Part shown: positions 36,958-49,221 of the stretch, piece after piece | Layout of the letters: the number at the start of each line of letters is the position of its first letter | Numbering within the stretch: position 1 is the stretch's first letter | DNA from: Guyanagaster necrorhizus | Lineage: Eukaryota; Basidiomycota; Agaricomycetes; Agaricales; Physalacriaceae | Direction of reading: 5' to 3' | DNA length: 64,000 nucleotides | Assembly (NCBI RefSeq): GCF_019112545.1 | Contig: NW_025064894.1 | Location: 428,750-492,749, forward strand | The notes under the pieces: generated by a model | Seen by the model: the letters and a program-made list of their open reading frames with translations, nothing else | Told to the model about the DNA's origin: nothing | The model's database searches: none | Made by a program: the position numbers and the translations under genes

Positions 36958-38794
36958 ATGCCGCCACGTAACAAGCGAAGAGGTGCCCGTTCCACTCCTG
37001 CGCATGTTCAGCCTCCGAAAAGCGACCAAAGAGACCAGTATCAACATGCCATCCCGCGGTTCATATTAAGGCGCTTTCAAGCTGGCCCTCGCAAGTAAGT
37101 GCTTGTAATTACCGGACCATGAACTTTCTCTCATCTATTTCGTTCCTTACTAAAGAACCAAGGCCGTGCGACGAGCAGAATACCGTCGTACAGGTGAAGA
37201 TCCTGATCAGGTCCTTTACTACAACTGTGCTTCTGGGAGCCTCACCGTACGCTCAGTCGGGACAATTTACGGACAAAAAAACCTCTATCGAGATGCTAGT
37301 AGTCCTAGCAACGTGAACGAGGTGGAAGAGAAGCTTTCTTTCTTAGAAAGAAAGGCCGCATTGACCATCGAAACTCTTCATTCTGAGCTTGCACGAGGGA
37401 AAATAACTATAAAGCGCAGAGACCTCGATGACTTGAGGAAGTTCATGTTCGTGTTACACTATCGTAATATGGGCAGTACCTACTTTGATCCCAAACTTTC
37501 GCCCAGCATAAGGCAATGGTTGATTCGGTATCAAACCGAGCATCAGTGCCAGACACACGTCGATGTATGGTTGCACGTCATGCGCTATTATCTGGACACG
37601 CCCCATTCCCAGATCGTAGACGACGCCCATGCAGATTTCAAGAAGTATGGTTATGAGGAGGTTTTTAGGCATATTGCGACCGGCGTTGACCCCATTATGG
37701 AGCATTCAGAAGCGATTGCATATCAGGTTCAAGCCGAAGGTCACTTTTTAGGCATATGGGAGGCTGAAGCGACATCGGAGTTTATCTTGACCGACGGTGC
37801 AGCCGGACTGTGGGAGGGGTTAACGCCCAGGTATGAGATGATTCATCGCATATTTGTAGTCAGTCCCCGTATTGCCCTCGTACTGCGCAGTCACAAAGTT
37901 GCTCTGTACGAGTCCGGGGCTCCGATGACGAGCGATTTACTGTCAATTCCCCAAGAAAAACCTACATCTCGACTGGTGAATGGAGAAACTGCCATCAGGC
38001 TTTCCAACGAGAATGACATCTCAGAGATCAACCGCCACAGATCCCCCGATGATGTCTTCACTTTCACTGTCACGAAACTCACTTTGGATCAAACTGAGGC
38101 TTTAAACACTGTCCTCCTGCGGAATATGAAATATGATGGAGGCATCACATTTTTGGAGAGAGCACACATGTTGCGCACACTTCGTGTGTTCTGGTATAAT
38201 CCACTACACAAATTTCTCCGCCAAAAATATGCCTCGCTCTTACGCCATCTATCCATCATATCACAACCACTCTCCCATGGATCCACGTCCTCACTGCTCG
38301 AACCTGTGGATTCCGAACTTTATGTTGCACTCATGGGAGTTGTTCTGAACCAAACTAAATTTGTGTCCAGATACGATCGGGCCTTATCCATTTATCGACT
38401 CTTGCAGAAAACATCTCAACGTCGGACATGCCCTTTTGTGACAGAGCACATATATAATCTCTCGGTCTTCATGGACAGCTTCCGAATCCATATTCCGGGT
38501 GCCATGTTCGATAATCATTCATTACGACTCAAAGTCTCCTTGCCATCAGAACTATCACTGAGAATATTTACCATCTTGGAAAAATTTGTTTCCACAACAT
38601 TGGATGTGAAGATGGATTTCGATGATGATGTTCTTGGGAAGCTGGGAAAAGAGGTTGCTTTGCTTGCTTTTCTTGATCGGATTGGTGTTGAGATGCCCAA
38701 GGTTTTGATAAACTTGAAAAACTTGAATGGTGTGTCAGTGATGGATATTTTAACACTAGTGAAGGAAGCTTTTGTTGGCGGAAGGACAACTTAG
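36958..38794 (+). CDS. DUF4238 family protein
   Basis: Two exons (36958-37094 and 37156-38794; donor gtaagt, acceptor ctaaag) give 591 residues. A basic start MPPRNKRRGARS leads to QHAIPRFILRRFQAG, the N-terminal signature of the DUF4238 family. Further family features are DPDQVLYYNCASGSL, VGTIYGQKNLYRD, VEEKLSFLERKAALTIETLH, DLDDLRKFMFVLHYRN, FLGIWEAEATSEFILTDGAA and RIFVVSPRIALVLRS. The C-terminal half (about residue 300 on) is less conserved. The function of DUF4238 proteins is not established; they are abundant in Agaricomycetes, often in expanded families. No signal peptide or membrane helix is seen. It stands alone, with repeats on its left. Confidence 0.86.
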
Positions 38795-39073
38795 CGGCGG
38801 TTATAAAGGTAGGAACTACTACTTATTATGCTTCGAAACTTCTGCTTATATCTGCTATGATAATTACTTCTAGAATATTCCACAACTTACTCTAATCCTT
38901 CGTCGTCGACAATGCTGACTGAACACTATCTCAGTCACACGTTTGAGTCCATTTGAGTACTCGCGAGTCAATTCACAACAGTTTTCTATGTTGTTTAATG
39001 AACCTATATATTAATGTTGGATTAGCAAGCAGGAGCTCGGTCGTATCCCGCTGGCCGAGCTCGATACCCCTTT
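38795..39073. other. Downstream region of the DUF4238 gene
   Basis: AT-rich sequence with no coding pattern, probably the 3' untranslated and polyadenylation region. Confidence 0.4.
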
Positions 39074-39248
39074 ATGTCGGAATGGACAATATATACTGAA
39101 TGCGGTCTGTCAAGCACCCTCACCGCGTTTCTGCTTATCGCTACGCTGTGTGAGGGTGAGTATCTACTTGTATTACTTCATATATCTTACTGACCAGTAC
39201 CCTGTAGTCTATGTTATAGCTAACAGTGTATTCTACCAGGTACAGTGA
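39074..39248 (+). CDS. Candidate micro-gene with a clean intron (membrane micropeptide or gene fragment)
   Basis: From the ATG at 39074 the frame reads MSEWTIYTECGLSSTLTAFL and LIATLCE, then a 52-base intron (39156-39207; gtgagt donor, TACTGAC branch-like site, ctgtag acceptor) joins VYVIANSVFYQVQ and TGA at 39246. The product of 40 residues would be one hydrophobic helix. It may instead be the 5' remnant of a larger membrane-protein gene. The main support for the intron is that a neighbouring copy of the same sequence (39256-39317) lacks exactly these 52 bases. Confidence 0.35.
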
Positions 39249-39317
39249 TTATACAGTTTCTGCTTATCGCTATGCTGTGTGAGGTCTACGTTATAGCTAA
39301 CGGCGTATTCTACTAGG
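39128..39317 (+). repeat. Short tandem duplication; one copy contains an intron-like insert, the other does not
   Basis: 39128-39241 and 39256-39317 are homologous (GTTTCTGCTTATCGCTACGC versus GTTTCTGCTTATCGCTATGC at the left end, TATTCTACCAGGT versus TATTCTACTAGGT at the right). The first copy is longer by 52 bases that begin gtgagt and end ctgtag. Both copies are 62 bases without the insert and differ at about five sites. Confidence 0.85.
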
Positions 39318-39919
39318 TGCTACGAATGCGCGTCACTTTCTTAGAATTAATAAATGCATTAACATAAGGGCAGCGGAATGAGCACAGCAGTTCCTGCTGT
39401 CAGAAGCTGTCAGAATAAGGATGGTGGATCTTTGCACTGAGCAAGACAGGGCATAATGCCCTGCCCTCCAGAACAGCTGGTGGATGGGGGGGGGGCATCG
39501 TTCTCAGCCCATTGACATGTCAGGACTTGCATTTCTGATGGTCTCTATAACTCGGATTCGGATGGGCATTGCCTCTTAAGGCTTGTGGCACAACATATAC
39601 TCCAACTAAGCACTATTTCTTCATCCCACCGCGGACCCTGAACATAGGCAAAACGGACGATTGCTGACTATCTTTCTACCGACTTGAGGTTTGTCAATTG
39701 TGGCTTATGCCAAAAGACACAACGTTTTTCCCCAAGTCTTGACTTGCCTTGCTTCAAGAATGTTCGCCACCGTTGGCAGGGCTGTACAGATAGATGATCG
39801 TCTAGATTCGGACTCAAATCGTTGGGCCGAAAAATTTCCTGAAAGTGCATGCACGGTCCTAGAGTCGAAGAAACGCATGATCTTAACCCACTGCAGGTTC
39901 TGTAGATAATAGACCATAA

Positions 39920-41258
39920 TTACGGAACACCTGTTATCTCATCCCCGCTTCGTCTGCCATCTGACTCCATGCTCTCCTCTAAGTCTAATTTCAAGCGAAA
40001 GGAGGAGCTGCTTTCAACATCCATTTGAGTGTCACCTGGGTCGATCGCATGATCCCCGAACCGAAGCGATGACACGGTGCTTCCCCCGCTCCGGGACTCG
40101 CCAGAGCGTGCATGCCCAGCTGCGATACGACCAAACAAAATTGTAGGTATAATTCCCTTAAACCATTAAGGTCAAGACGGTAAGCCTGAAATAGATACTA
40201 GAATGCAATTACCCTCATCTCGCTGGCTACGAGGATCAAATATTCCCCGACTGGGGCGTTGTTGCGAACTTCGAACACCAAGAGAACAACTATTAACGCA
40301 GAGTAAAGAGCAGCGGAGTCTACGATGACCTCTATGACTCTGCGATATGTGCGGAACCCTTCCGCGATGCCGCTGACTTTGAGGATGCGGTAAATAATGA
40401 AAATCGTGCACCACAATAGGGTAGCCAAGATGAGTGAAGAATAAAGCACAGCCCAGTCGACAGAGTTCAGCACGAAAAGATCCGATAGATCTGGTACGTT
40501 GCCGAAAATATCATCGTAGAGTATAATTCCTCTAGTGACTAGATGTGCGGAGATGAGTCGCAGGTAATAGATTTACCCAAATCCTACGCGACCAATTGTA
40601 TCACAGACTTACTGAGCGCCAAAGTAGTACAGATGGTCGGAATGAACACAACGCGCCAAGACCGTCCCCAAACATTTCAACAACGCCAAATCTACAAATT
40701 TAATGAGCAAGCTGTATGCGAAAGAAAGAAAACATCATACCAAAGTGGTATCTGCCAGGAGAGTGCTCAGAGCAGCATTAATATTCTCTATCAAGTTCAT
40801 TGGCATGGATTCATGCGTGTAGGCATCGTATGTCGTCCAGAAGTTTTGCCCATGTGCAATGAAATATTGGCTACACCGCATCCAGTTGAAGAAAAGGATA
40901 AAAGTCGCCATGGCATATAAAAGTAAGATGATGACAATGAAGAAGCGTGGCCTGCGAGAATTTCCACAGTTTTTTCTCGAAACTAGACAGAATTTCAGCT
41001 TGTTAGAAAGGTGCAACATTAGCAGAGTAATTTATAAACCAAGGGTCCACATCGTTACAGCCACTACTCCGGTATAAAATCCTGGGAACGGCTTGAGTCG
41101 CGGACAGTTAACTGAAGCAGACTGACTCTCTGACCGTGTAATAATGCACACATGACCGTTTCGTTCAATGATCTATCCAGGAATTGGCGGATGTCCTTGA
41201 CCTCGCTGTTGGTTAACTCTGGGATAGTAGTCTCGGTACTATCGATTCTGGAGAACAT
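39920..41258 (-). CDS. Seven-helix integral membrane protein, uncharacterised fungal family
   Basis: A multi-exon gene from the ATG at 41258 to TAA at 39920. Exons join in frame through canonical introns: an acidic start, SLNETVMCALLHG to FYTGVVAVTMWTLV (helix 1), SRKNCGNSRRP, RFFIVIILLLYAMATFILFF (helix 2), ENINAALSTLLADTTL then IWRCWVVWGRSWLVVLIPTI (helix 3-4 region), VLNSVDWAVLYSSLILATLL (helix 5), RILKVSGIAEGFRTYRRVIE, SAALYSALIVVLLVFEV (helix 6) and ILVASEMRG to a last helix and a hydrophilic tail FGRIAAGHARSGES. The AVWRCWVVWG-type and YRxVIExxVESxxLYS-type motifs are common to a large Agaricomycete family of seven-helix membrane proteins with no known function; a receptor-like role is only a guess. 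Confidence 0.82.
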
Positions 41259-41783
41259 CGAGTCTGGAAGGAAGGGCGGAGATGGACTTCAGCGCCTGAT
41301 CTCACTAAAGAGTCAGTGCTTTATGTAGAATAAATTCAGTACAATATTATCTTGAAACCATCATTACCAAAGATTGCGGCGTTGATGTAGCATACTTACG
41401 GTGGGGCGATGAACTCTGTGACTCCCAATGACAACATTGACTTGCCTGCTGTCACACAGCCTGCAAAGGCTGTTAGGCTCATACTATTGCACTCATATGC
41501 CAGGGATTAGTAATTATCACTCCAATGCCATGCAACTAGCTTCTCTTTCACTTCCCCTGGCTGCTGCAATCACCTACACAGATTTTTTGCTTACTGTATA
41601 TGTTGTGACTGTCAATAAAAATTAAGCAATCCATACATCCAAAATCAGTCTGGTGATGGTGAGAACCACATTAATTTTGGATCAGGCTCTCGCCACATCA
41701 TCGAGACACATGCATTTTAGAACTACAACAAAAAGGACATCCTATCAATTCCACAGGATACATGATTACAAAACAAGGGAAAA
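41259..41783. other. Intergenic stretch
   Basis: Contains the upstream region of the seven-helix gene and the 3' region of the PP2C gene; no coding pattern seen. Confidence 0.5.
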
Positions 41784-43175
41784 TTAAGTCCTTGGCACCA
41801 GTTCATACCGAAGAATTGTCATATCATCCCTTTGTCCATGTTCTGCAGGCTCAAGAAACTTGGCAAACATTTCTGCCGAAGTCCCAGCTACCAAGTTCCC
41901 TAGTAGCTCCACAGCCCGGTTCCCATCTGGCCCCATCCAGCCGACTTCAACGCTATGGTCGAGAGTCTCTTGAGCAAAGGCATCGTCGACCTTGCTGCCA
42001 ACGAGCCTCCCCACAATGACATCAGGATAAGGTCTATCTGGCTTTTTCATCCTCTGGTCGTCCGGAGTCTCCCCATTCACAATAGCATCGACACCATGGG
42101 TATATAGAACCAGAGTCGACTTGTGCGGTCGAAGCTCAGTGAGGTCGATAAAACGGGTGCTGGGCGAGTTCAGGACATACGGCGGTGTCACATTGTAATA
42201 CCGAATGCCATCCCGGTAGCGTTGCGGTCGTTGTCCTCTCGGAAGTTTGAAGAAGAGCTCCGTCGAGAACTCTGATGCGAACTTGAGACCATAGTCGCCC
42301 AAACCTGTAAGCATGGAACAGTGAATACAGGGATAAGATGTGTGAGTTGCGACATACCTCTTGTGTATGGTACGGCACCCAACAACCGACCATTTTCCAT
42401 TATGGTCTCCTTTTCCTCGGAGGGATGCATCATGGTGATAGAAAGATACTCCTTCGGAGTACACGTGCTATGAAGGGTAAGGAGGCCCTCACCATGTCCT
42501 ATCCCATCAGGATCTTCACAGGCTATTACTAATTGAACATCAGAACAGCATGTCTTTGCGTAGAGAATAACGACATACCGACAGTTGAATCACCTAGTCC
42601 GGCTAACCACATGTTCTCTTGCTCCTCATCGATAAGAGCCAATGACAGCGTGGAGCCAGAAAATGCTCGCTGGAAAATTGGCTTGTTAACATTGACGAGG
42701 GCCACCGCCTGCAGGTAGTTCAGAGTGAAGGGGTCTGAACATAGATTCTTGACAGCATTGCCTATCTCTTCATCAAATTCCTCGATCCGTTCCCTCAAGA
42801 CATTCTTGACCTTGCTAACGAGAGTATCTCGAGATCGATTTTGGCACTCCTCGACGACGTCGCGCAGCGCCTCCTCGATCAGCTGGGGAAGATTGGCAGC
42901 GGCATATTCAGATGTATGTGCACCACCATGGCCTGGAATTCATGGTTTAGTCAGATAGAGCAAAGGCCACAATCAAAAGGCTCACCATCGAAGACAGCGA
43001 GAAATTTCCACCGTCTGCCATCGATGAGCCATTCTTGCACAACAAATCGGTCTTCGTTCCTGGCACCGGGAGTTGGCTGGAATGTGACCGAGTGGACGCC
43101 GGCAGTTATGCTAGAACTACACGAGCTGACGAACAGCTCCCGCCAATGCGTGATGGAACGAGTAGACGACGACAT
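41784..43175 (-). CDS. PP2C-type (PPM) serine/threonine protein phosphatase
   Basis: A metal-dependent phosphatase in several exons. Exon 1 (43175-42986) ends WKFLAVFDG and splices to HGGAHTSEYAA (exon 2 from 42932), restoring the metal-binding DGHGG. FSGSTLSLALIDEEQENMW, LAGLGDSTVG (the GDS motif), CTPKEYLSITMMHPSEE, LGAVPYTRGLGDYGLKFA, LVLYTHGVDAIVN (in place of SDGLWD) and RDDMTILRYELVPR (the final metal-binding D) follow in order. All metal-site aspartates except a possible change at the THGVD site are present, so activity is likely; the target is unknown. An ATG at 43175 fits a separate gene, but a good intron upstream could fuse it to the gene at 43293. A decayed paralogue lies at 48344. 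Confidence 0.85.
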
Positions 43176-43292
43176 GACTGGTGGATGATCGGTGGCTGAA
43201 AAGAAATTTCGCTGAGAAATGGAGCTAGAGTGTTCGAGCCTGTAGATTTCTCAAGTCAGAACATAGCTTATTAAGATGTCAGTGGTCGTAGC

Positions 43293-44536
43293 TCACCGCA
43301 GAATGAGGATCGAAAAGTGGTAATGTGGCGGAACTGGAGAACAATGCAAGACCGGTGGCAAGGTAGTTGAAATGTCAGGGTCCGTGCGGAGAAATCCGTT
43401 CATTCGTGATTGGTCCGACCAAGTTTCGTCCTGCACAATTCTGCAATTCAACAGGTCAATCTCAGCGTCAAGCAAGAGCGGATCCAGTCCACTTCCTTCA
43501 CTAACAGTGATGTGCCCACCGAGGACACCGAATATTGATTGCCGATGGAGATTTTCTCACAGCGGACCGGAAACTGGGTCAAGATGAATTGATTCCAGAG
43601 TGCTCAGTCCAGGTAGGAGATATTGAACAAGGGAAGAATTTACCTTTCAATTGCTTTCTGGTTTGCCAGATGTTTGGAAAGAAACCGAAGATTCGAGGTC
43701 ATTTACAATTCCAGATACTGCAAAAGACGCTCCGTCACTTCCGACCTCAATGGTATGCCTGCTTTGCTCCGCTCGTTACAATTTTCAATGTAGCATCGTC
43801 GATCGCCTCGCGGGATCTTGCACCACAGTATTCTTGTGCTCGAAGGTTCGACTCGGAGAAAGATGACCATTTGAGGGTTATGTCAAGGTCGAGGACCCAC
43901 ACATTCGTCTGACAGCCCGAAAAGCGAAATCACCATGTCTCGGATACGGGACTGGACCTTGTGAGTATGGTCTCAATGATCAAGGGGACGTGACTGATAC
44001 TCGTACCTTGATGCCTTGCATATATTAGGACTCACTAACGTAGCCTTGAGACAAAGGATCATAGAGGCCTCGTAAAGGCAGAGAGATGGGCTGGAGTCCT
44101 AATGACGAGGTCCTGGTGAGTAGGGTATTCTTTAGTGCAGCGACATCAAGCTCATTGGAGACAAAGAAAGGTATTACCATGACCGAGCGAGTTGTGATGT
44201 GGAGGAGCGCGATATATGATGATTTGGCTCCGTCTGACGCCGATATCAATACGGATGGGAGGACCACTTGCTCAGCAAAAGGGTTGATGAGATCTGGCGT
44301 CGCGTCACGCGCGATGAACAGACCCAACATAGAATCACTTGATTCTTTATGGGTTGGCTCATCGGGTTCGATGACAACAACACCAGACCACTCATACCCT
44401 CAGCCTCACTGAGAATATGGGTGCAGGTGATATCCATATCCACTGTCTTCTCCAGTGCTTTACCCACCATCCCCATAATAGATCCCAGCTGGATGACATC
44501 CCTGATCACCGTCTTTTGTGTGGTCACCTGTGCCAT
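43293..44536 (-). CDS. Uncharacterised multi-exon protein, possibly the N-terminal part of the PP2C gene
   Basis: From the ATG at 44536: MAQVTTQKTVIRDVIQLGSI, VGKALEKTVDMDITC, a 53-base intron, then ESSDSMLGLFIARDATPDLI, EQVVLPSVLISASDGAKSSY, TRSVMVIPFFVSNELDVAAL and SLPLRGLYDPLSQG. Later exons read TNVWVLDLDITLKWSSFSES, EVGSDGASFAVSGIVNDLES, EGSGLDPLLLDAEIDLLNCR and TDPDISTTLPPVLHCSPVPP, ending HYHFSILILR. I do not recognise the family. The frame stops with TGA at 43293. However a GTGAGC donor overlaps that stop, and a 57-base intron (43296-43240, CTGAC branch, ctacag acceptor) would carry the frame straight into the phosphatase. Internal junctions are partly tentative. Confidence 0.55.
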
Positions 44537-47500
44537 ACTTCTCTCAGACTATATTCGTTTCTAGAGGGACAGGGGAATACCTTGTAAAATGCGAGATGTC
44601 ATTGCTAGAAAACCATGGTGAACATGTCAGAACATGATGCACAGTCCCTCAGCACGCCGACACTTCACAATCAGTCATTCATGGATCCATCTGTTTTGGC
44701 TTGATACCTGCCCTCTATCCTGAACGATGGGCCTTCTATTTTAGAGGAGTTCCCAGATGACGTGTTGTTCCCCGGTACACTTGGTGGTTCTTGTTGACTT
44801 GGCTCGGCAAACCGCAATACGATTTAGGAAGATCCCGGAGAAATGCAAGGTACTCTGGTGCATACCGTTCGGGTTGCGCCATGCATCATCAACTAGGAGT
44901 TGTTAGGAAGGGGTCCTGGGGTTGTATTGATGAAAAGAAGACGCACCTATGCGCTGGCCCCGACGACCAGGAGTTTCCTGTCTAGCAAGGGGTCTTAATG
45001 ATAGCGACGGTACGGCGCTCAGCCCACTGGAACTGACGAACGACGACACTACGATACTCCCGCCTCACCGATAGGTCTGGAACAATCGGTAACTGCTCCT
45101 ACGTCGCCGCCTTGGTCGCTGGATACCCCCCCTGAACATATCGACTGATAATGAGTGCGGACAATCGGATGGTCGGAGCTGGCTATGCCCAGTAAAGCTA
45201 CAGGTATAACTAAATTTTTTCCTTCAGCTCCGTGTGCGATGAAAACGGGTTCGTATCCATACCCTTCCAACGCCTTTTTGGAACGAGTCCCGTCGGTAGA
45301 TATGGGTCCGTTCTTCCAAGGCGTTCATCAAGGAAATCCCTGTTATTCTTGCAAGAAATCATAGGTATTAGTTGATACAAGAAGGGGAGTGAGCGCCGTC
45401 ATCATGATGGAAGAAAAGGAGAGAGGGATGGCTACGAACTCGATGGGCCCACCCGATATCCGAGTCGTCACATTCCGAGTCACAGCCTCTTTCCTTCCTC
45501 AACGTCCATGAAGCTTTCCACATCACGAAGCTCCTCTTTTCGTCATTGCGCGTCGCTTTTCAGGGCCGTTACCTCTCCAGACGTCGAAGAAGGGAAATAG
45601 TGGGAACAGGCACAGGAAATGGTTCTGTTTTCTTCTCTTTCTCGTACTGGTTCGCTGACTATCAACAGCAGCATGCACGTTCCCTCTCCTCGTTCCTTGT
45701 CCTGTCTGTAATGGCGCCCAACATACCGTACTGCAAAGCGCAAAATTCAGGGTTGGCTAACCTGTTGATTTGGGAAGGCGAGCGTACGTCGTCCTCGCAG
45801 CTTTTACTATCCCGTCAATGTTGACACTGACGCCCAGGATTCGAAGCATTTCTTCCGTCAGGTTGGGACAACGTTCTCAGCATGGAGGATCCTTGCACGA
45901 GCTAACCTTGTCGGAAGCGATTCAGATTAAGCCACCAAGGCACGGCATGTCTACAAAGTAGATATACGCGCTTGAAAAGACGGGCTGGGACGCGTATATG
46001 CTCTTCGTATGCTTTTTCTAAGAGCGAGGATGCTGCAGTATCCTCAGTGAATCTCTGTCATTAATAATAATGCTAGTTCTTTACGCAACTACATTGTTCA
46101 ATGACAGAAAACTTATCCTGGCATCCATGACAAATGTACCATTGACTTGGAGTGCGCCGACGTGAACGAGGTTCGGTTATTCGGTTCTCAGCCATCACAT
46201 AGAGATAACCCATTCTCAATCGCTTTGAGCGTATTCCAGACAATATCACCATCCTTTCAAATGAATGCTTTCCTGAGGATATCTTCACCGTAGGACCCCA
46301 GTACGCGCTGCCTCGCCCCGGCATCAGTGCTATCGATTCGTCCTCGAGGTCGACGACATCCGTTCTCTTCCTAGAGATCAAGCCTCCGTAAACTTTGGGC
46401 ATGTATCGAGTGAGACGCGGCAGATAACCAGTCGAGGAATAGATTCTTTAACTCGCACAACCTGTGTTGTACTCGGAGGCTGTGCGGGATCATTGCCATG
46501 AGACGAGGCTCTCTGTCTATACCACCCGTGATTCGCCTATGTAAATCGTGTACCTTTCATGTCCCACCCACTTTCTTCCCATATTATCCTTACAAAAAAG
46601 GAAGAAATTTTTATCAGTTGCTTGAAATCAGAGATAGCTGCAAAGATCGTTGCGCTAAGGAAGGGTTCGTGGTGCATCCGTCTGAGCAAGCCTGTATGGG
46701 TTCGACTCCCACCCAGACATAGATGAGGAGAATATCATCATGCTCAAATCTTATTTCGTTTTGAAAACAATGCAAGGGGTATCCCAAAGTATAGTCCACT
46801 ATTGCAGGTCCCCGGGTATTAGAAGTCTAGGCATCGCGTAGCACCCGTCGTTCAATCGTTTTCGCCTGGGACCCGAGTCGAGGTGGATGTCTACTCGCTT
46901 AGTGTAGGATGGAAGTACGAAGTAACAAGCTCGTTCTTTTTCTCTTGCGTTCTTTCCTTGATGTGAATCCCGATCATCGAAACAATATACTCTCGGGGCT
47001 AGACATGTCTCCGGGACCCCCCATGGCTCGACGTATATAAAGGAATACGCATTGTGACTGACCCTGCCCGCCTTTACGAAAGAAAATGTGGTCATCCTCG
47101 TTCTCACCAGTCTTTGTCCCCTCGTCACTGCAACTTTATGAGGCAATGCGTAGAATTTACTCATCGATTCCAGTGAAACGTGCGGAATCTTTGCCCCAAT
47201 GCCGCCATTGTGGTCGGCGAGGCGCGCATGTTCCGAGATGCCCTTTCCAACAAATAAAGTTCACCCAATAGATCCCTGGCCAACGTTATTCGTGGTGCGT
47301 CTTACTTCGTCCTATGCTAGGACTTCCGCTCATTTGACGCACGTAGAACCCGCCAATCTCACACCGTGCCACGCCCATAGAATTCATAGATACAGGTATG
47401 CACCACTGTTCCTCACTTTCCTAAATGCTTCGCTTCTTAGCTATCTACATGCACCCACTAGTCCTACTCTTGCTCTTTATTGTACTTTAGGGTGTACTAG

Positions 47501-48343
47501 CTATAGAAGGGCTAGTTATATTTCGATTACACTATTTTCGGTGACGATATAACACTCTAGCGCGTCTCCCTCAGTTTTTTTATGCGAAGAAGAAACTGGA
47601 ACAACGTGTAACGTCGCATTTTAGACGATGAGTCTGATTTATTTGCTTCGCAAAGAAATATGTGATTATGCTAGTATGTACCACTATTTTGACATGCTCG
47701 AGACGTTAGAGCATACACCCCTTCCCGGAAGTGCTCTCTACTACGACATTGACCATTGCCTTCACGAGCCACTTGTTTGCTGTGCGCAAATGAAAACCAG
47801 GTGTTTCTGCAGTATCCTCGTCAGGTACTTATCGAAAGAATGAAAATAAATGGAACGCGTACCGTGATCCATTGCGTCACACCTGCGCCTTAACTTCCAC
47901 TGAGGTGGGCGGTGTCAAAGCCACTCCGACTCGGAGGTCCCCGAAACAGCCTTGAACCGCTACGGACTCCTATCCCAAGTGTGCAAAAACCTTGTTTTTG
48001 ATTTATCTCTAACTCGCAAAAGAAGCGCGTTTCTGTTCAAGCTATGTGCAAACCGCTGTGAACGATGATAGATGAGTTTAATGATCAGGTCGGGCCGTCG
48101 GGAGTCGAGAGTCGGGCCAAACGCGAGGGTTTACTGCTATTTCAAATCGCATCTTTGATCAATTGATGCTGGCCCTTTCCCAACCTTGCCTGCTCTTCTG
48201 CCTTTCCTGCGCAGTCTCGTCCTTTAGCTCTCAGAGTATACGCTTTGACCTTTATACCCGGAAACTATTCCCCTTGTTTGAACAGTCATCACGTGTAATT
48301 GACTTGGACCTCTTTCTTTTCTCAACACAAATCATCTGGCTTA
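44537..48343. other. Long stretch with no confident gene
   Basis: Several open frames exist but none has a recognisable domain. Two weak candidates: a plus-strand frame from the ATG at 45712 (MAPNIPYCKAQNSGLANLLI) that could splice near 45784 into sequence at 45838, and a minus-strand frame 46402-46073 of 109 codons ending WYICHGCQDKFSVIEQCSC, a possible zinc-binding cysteine cluster. A B-box-like GGTTCGACTCC at 46699 did not fold into a tRNA. Much of this looks like decayed intergenic DNA. Confidence 0.35.
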
Positions 48344-49170
48344 ATGTCATCATCGCCTCGTTCTCTTCATGACTGGCCAGAGCTGTTCACTCGAATGTGC
48401 AGCTCCACTGTTTCTGCCGGTATGCACTGCGTTACATTCCAACCCACGCCTGGAACCCCCAACCAAGACCGATTTGTCGCCCAGGAATGGGATTTGGATG
48501 GTCGGCGATGGAAATTCCTTGCCGTCCTCGATGGTACGAACATGGTCTTCCCATTTCCATTGGAAGATATTGATAAGATCGTTTTTGAAAGGGCACGGGG
48601 GAGACTGCACAGCTGAATAAAGTGCTGCCACACTCCCAGGAAGGATTGAAGAAGAACTGCACGGGGTCGTTGAGCGATACAAGGGGCGGTCCCGAAAAAA
48701 GATATACGAAGCGGGTACAAGAGATCTTGAGCTGCCAGATCTACTATTTTGATAAAGGAATTGGTGATGCCATTGAGGAACTCTGCCCCGATTCGTCATT
48801 GCTCGACGACGAACAAGCCCGCAATCTCGTGAATACCACCAAGAATGTGTTTCAAAGGGCATTGTTTGGTTCTACACTTGCAGTAGCTCTCCTCGACGAT
48901 GAACGAAATCATCTATGAGTAGCTGGATTGGGTGATTCCACTGTCGGTGCGCCAGCTTATTTCTGATTGTAAATGACTCTTTTCTAATCCGCTGGAAATA
49001 GGACTGGCATATACTTCGCCGGAAGGATATGGCAATGGAGAGAGGCTTCTGACCCTCCACAGCACGCACACACCGTTGGAATACTTCACGATTGTCATGC
49101 GTCATCCCACAACAGAGAAGACAACAATCATACAGGACGAATGTCTATTGGATATTGCCCTACCTACATG
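48344..49170 (+). pseudogene. PP2C phosphatase pseudogene
   Basis: A damaged paralogue of the gene at 41784-43175. The ATG at 48344 opens MSSSPRSLHDWPELFTRMCS, then CVTFQPTPGTPNQDRFVAQE and WKFLAVLDG, splicing to GHGGDCTAE. A TAA at 48618-48620 replaces the tyrosine codon of the intact gene, a frameshift follows near 48640, and later text reads ALFGSTLAVALLDDERNHL with TGA at 48916-48918 where the intact gene has tryptophan, then VAGLGDSTVG and LTLHSTHTPLEYFTIVMRHP. Homology ends near 49170; the C-terminal third with the last metal ligand is absent and a dispersed repeat begins at 49222. The copy cannot encode an active phosphatase. Confidence 0.82.
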
Positions 49171-49221
49171 AGGTTCGCTTTACAGTTCAGAGGGTTATGT
49201 GGCACAAGGTTCACCTTAGGA

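Noticed and set aside
46640..46720. tRNA gene with B-box GGTTCGACTCC
   Set aside because: Only the T-arm pairs (4 of 5). No matching acceptor strand is found upstream and the anticodon arm does not fold.
47086..47271. Zinc-knuckle protein of a retroelement (CRHCGRRGAHVPRC)
   Set aside because: Spacing is C-x2-C-x5-H-x3-C, not the gag C-x2-C-x4-H-x4-C, and no reverse transcriptase, integrase or long terminal repeats are nearby.
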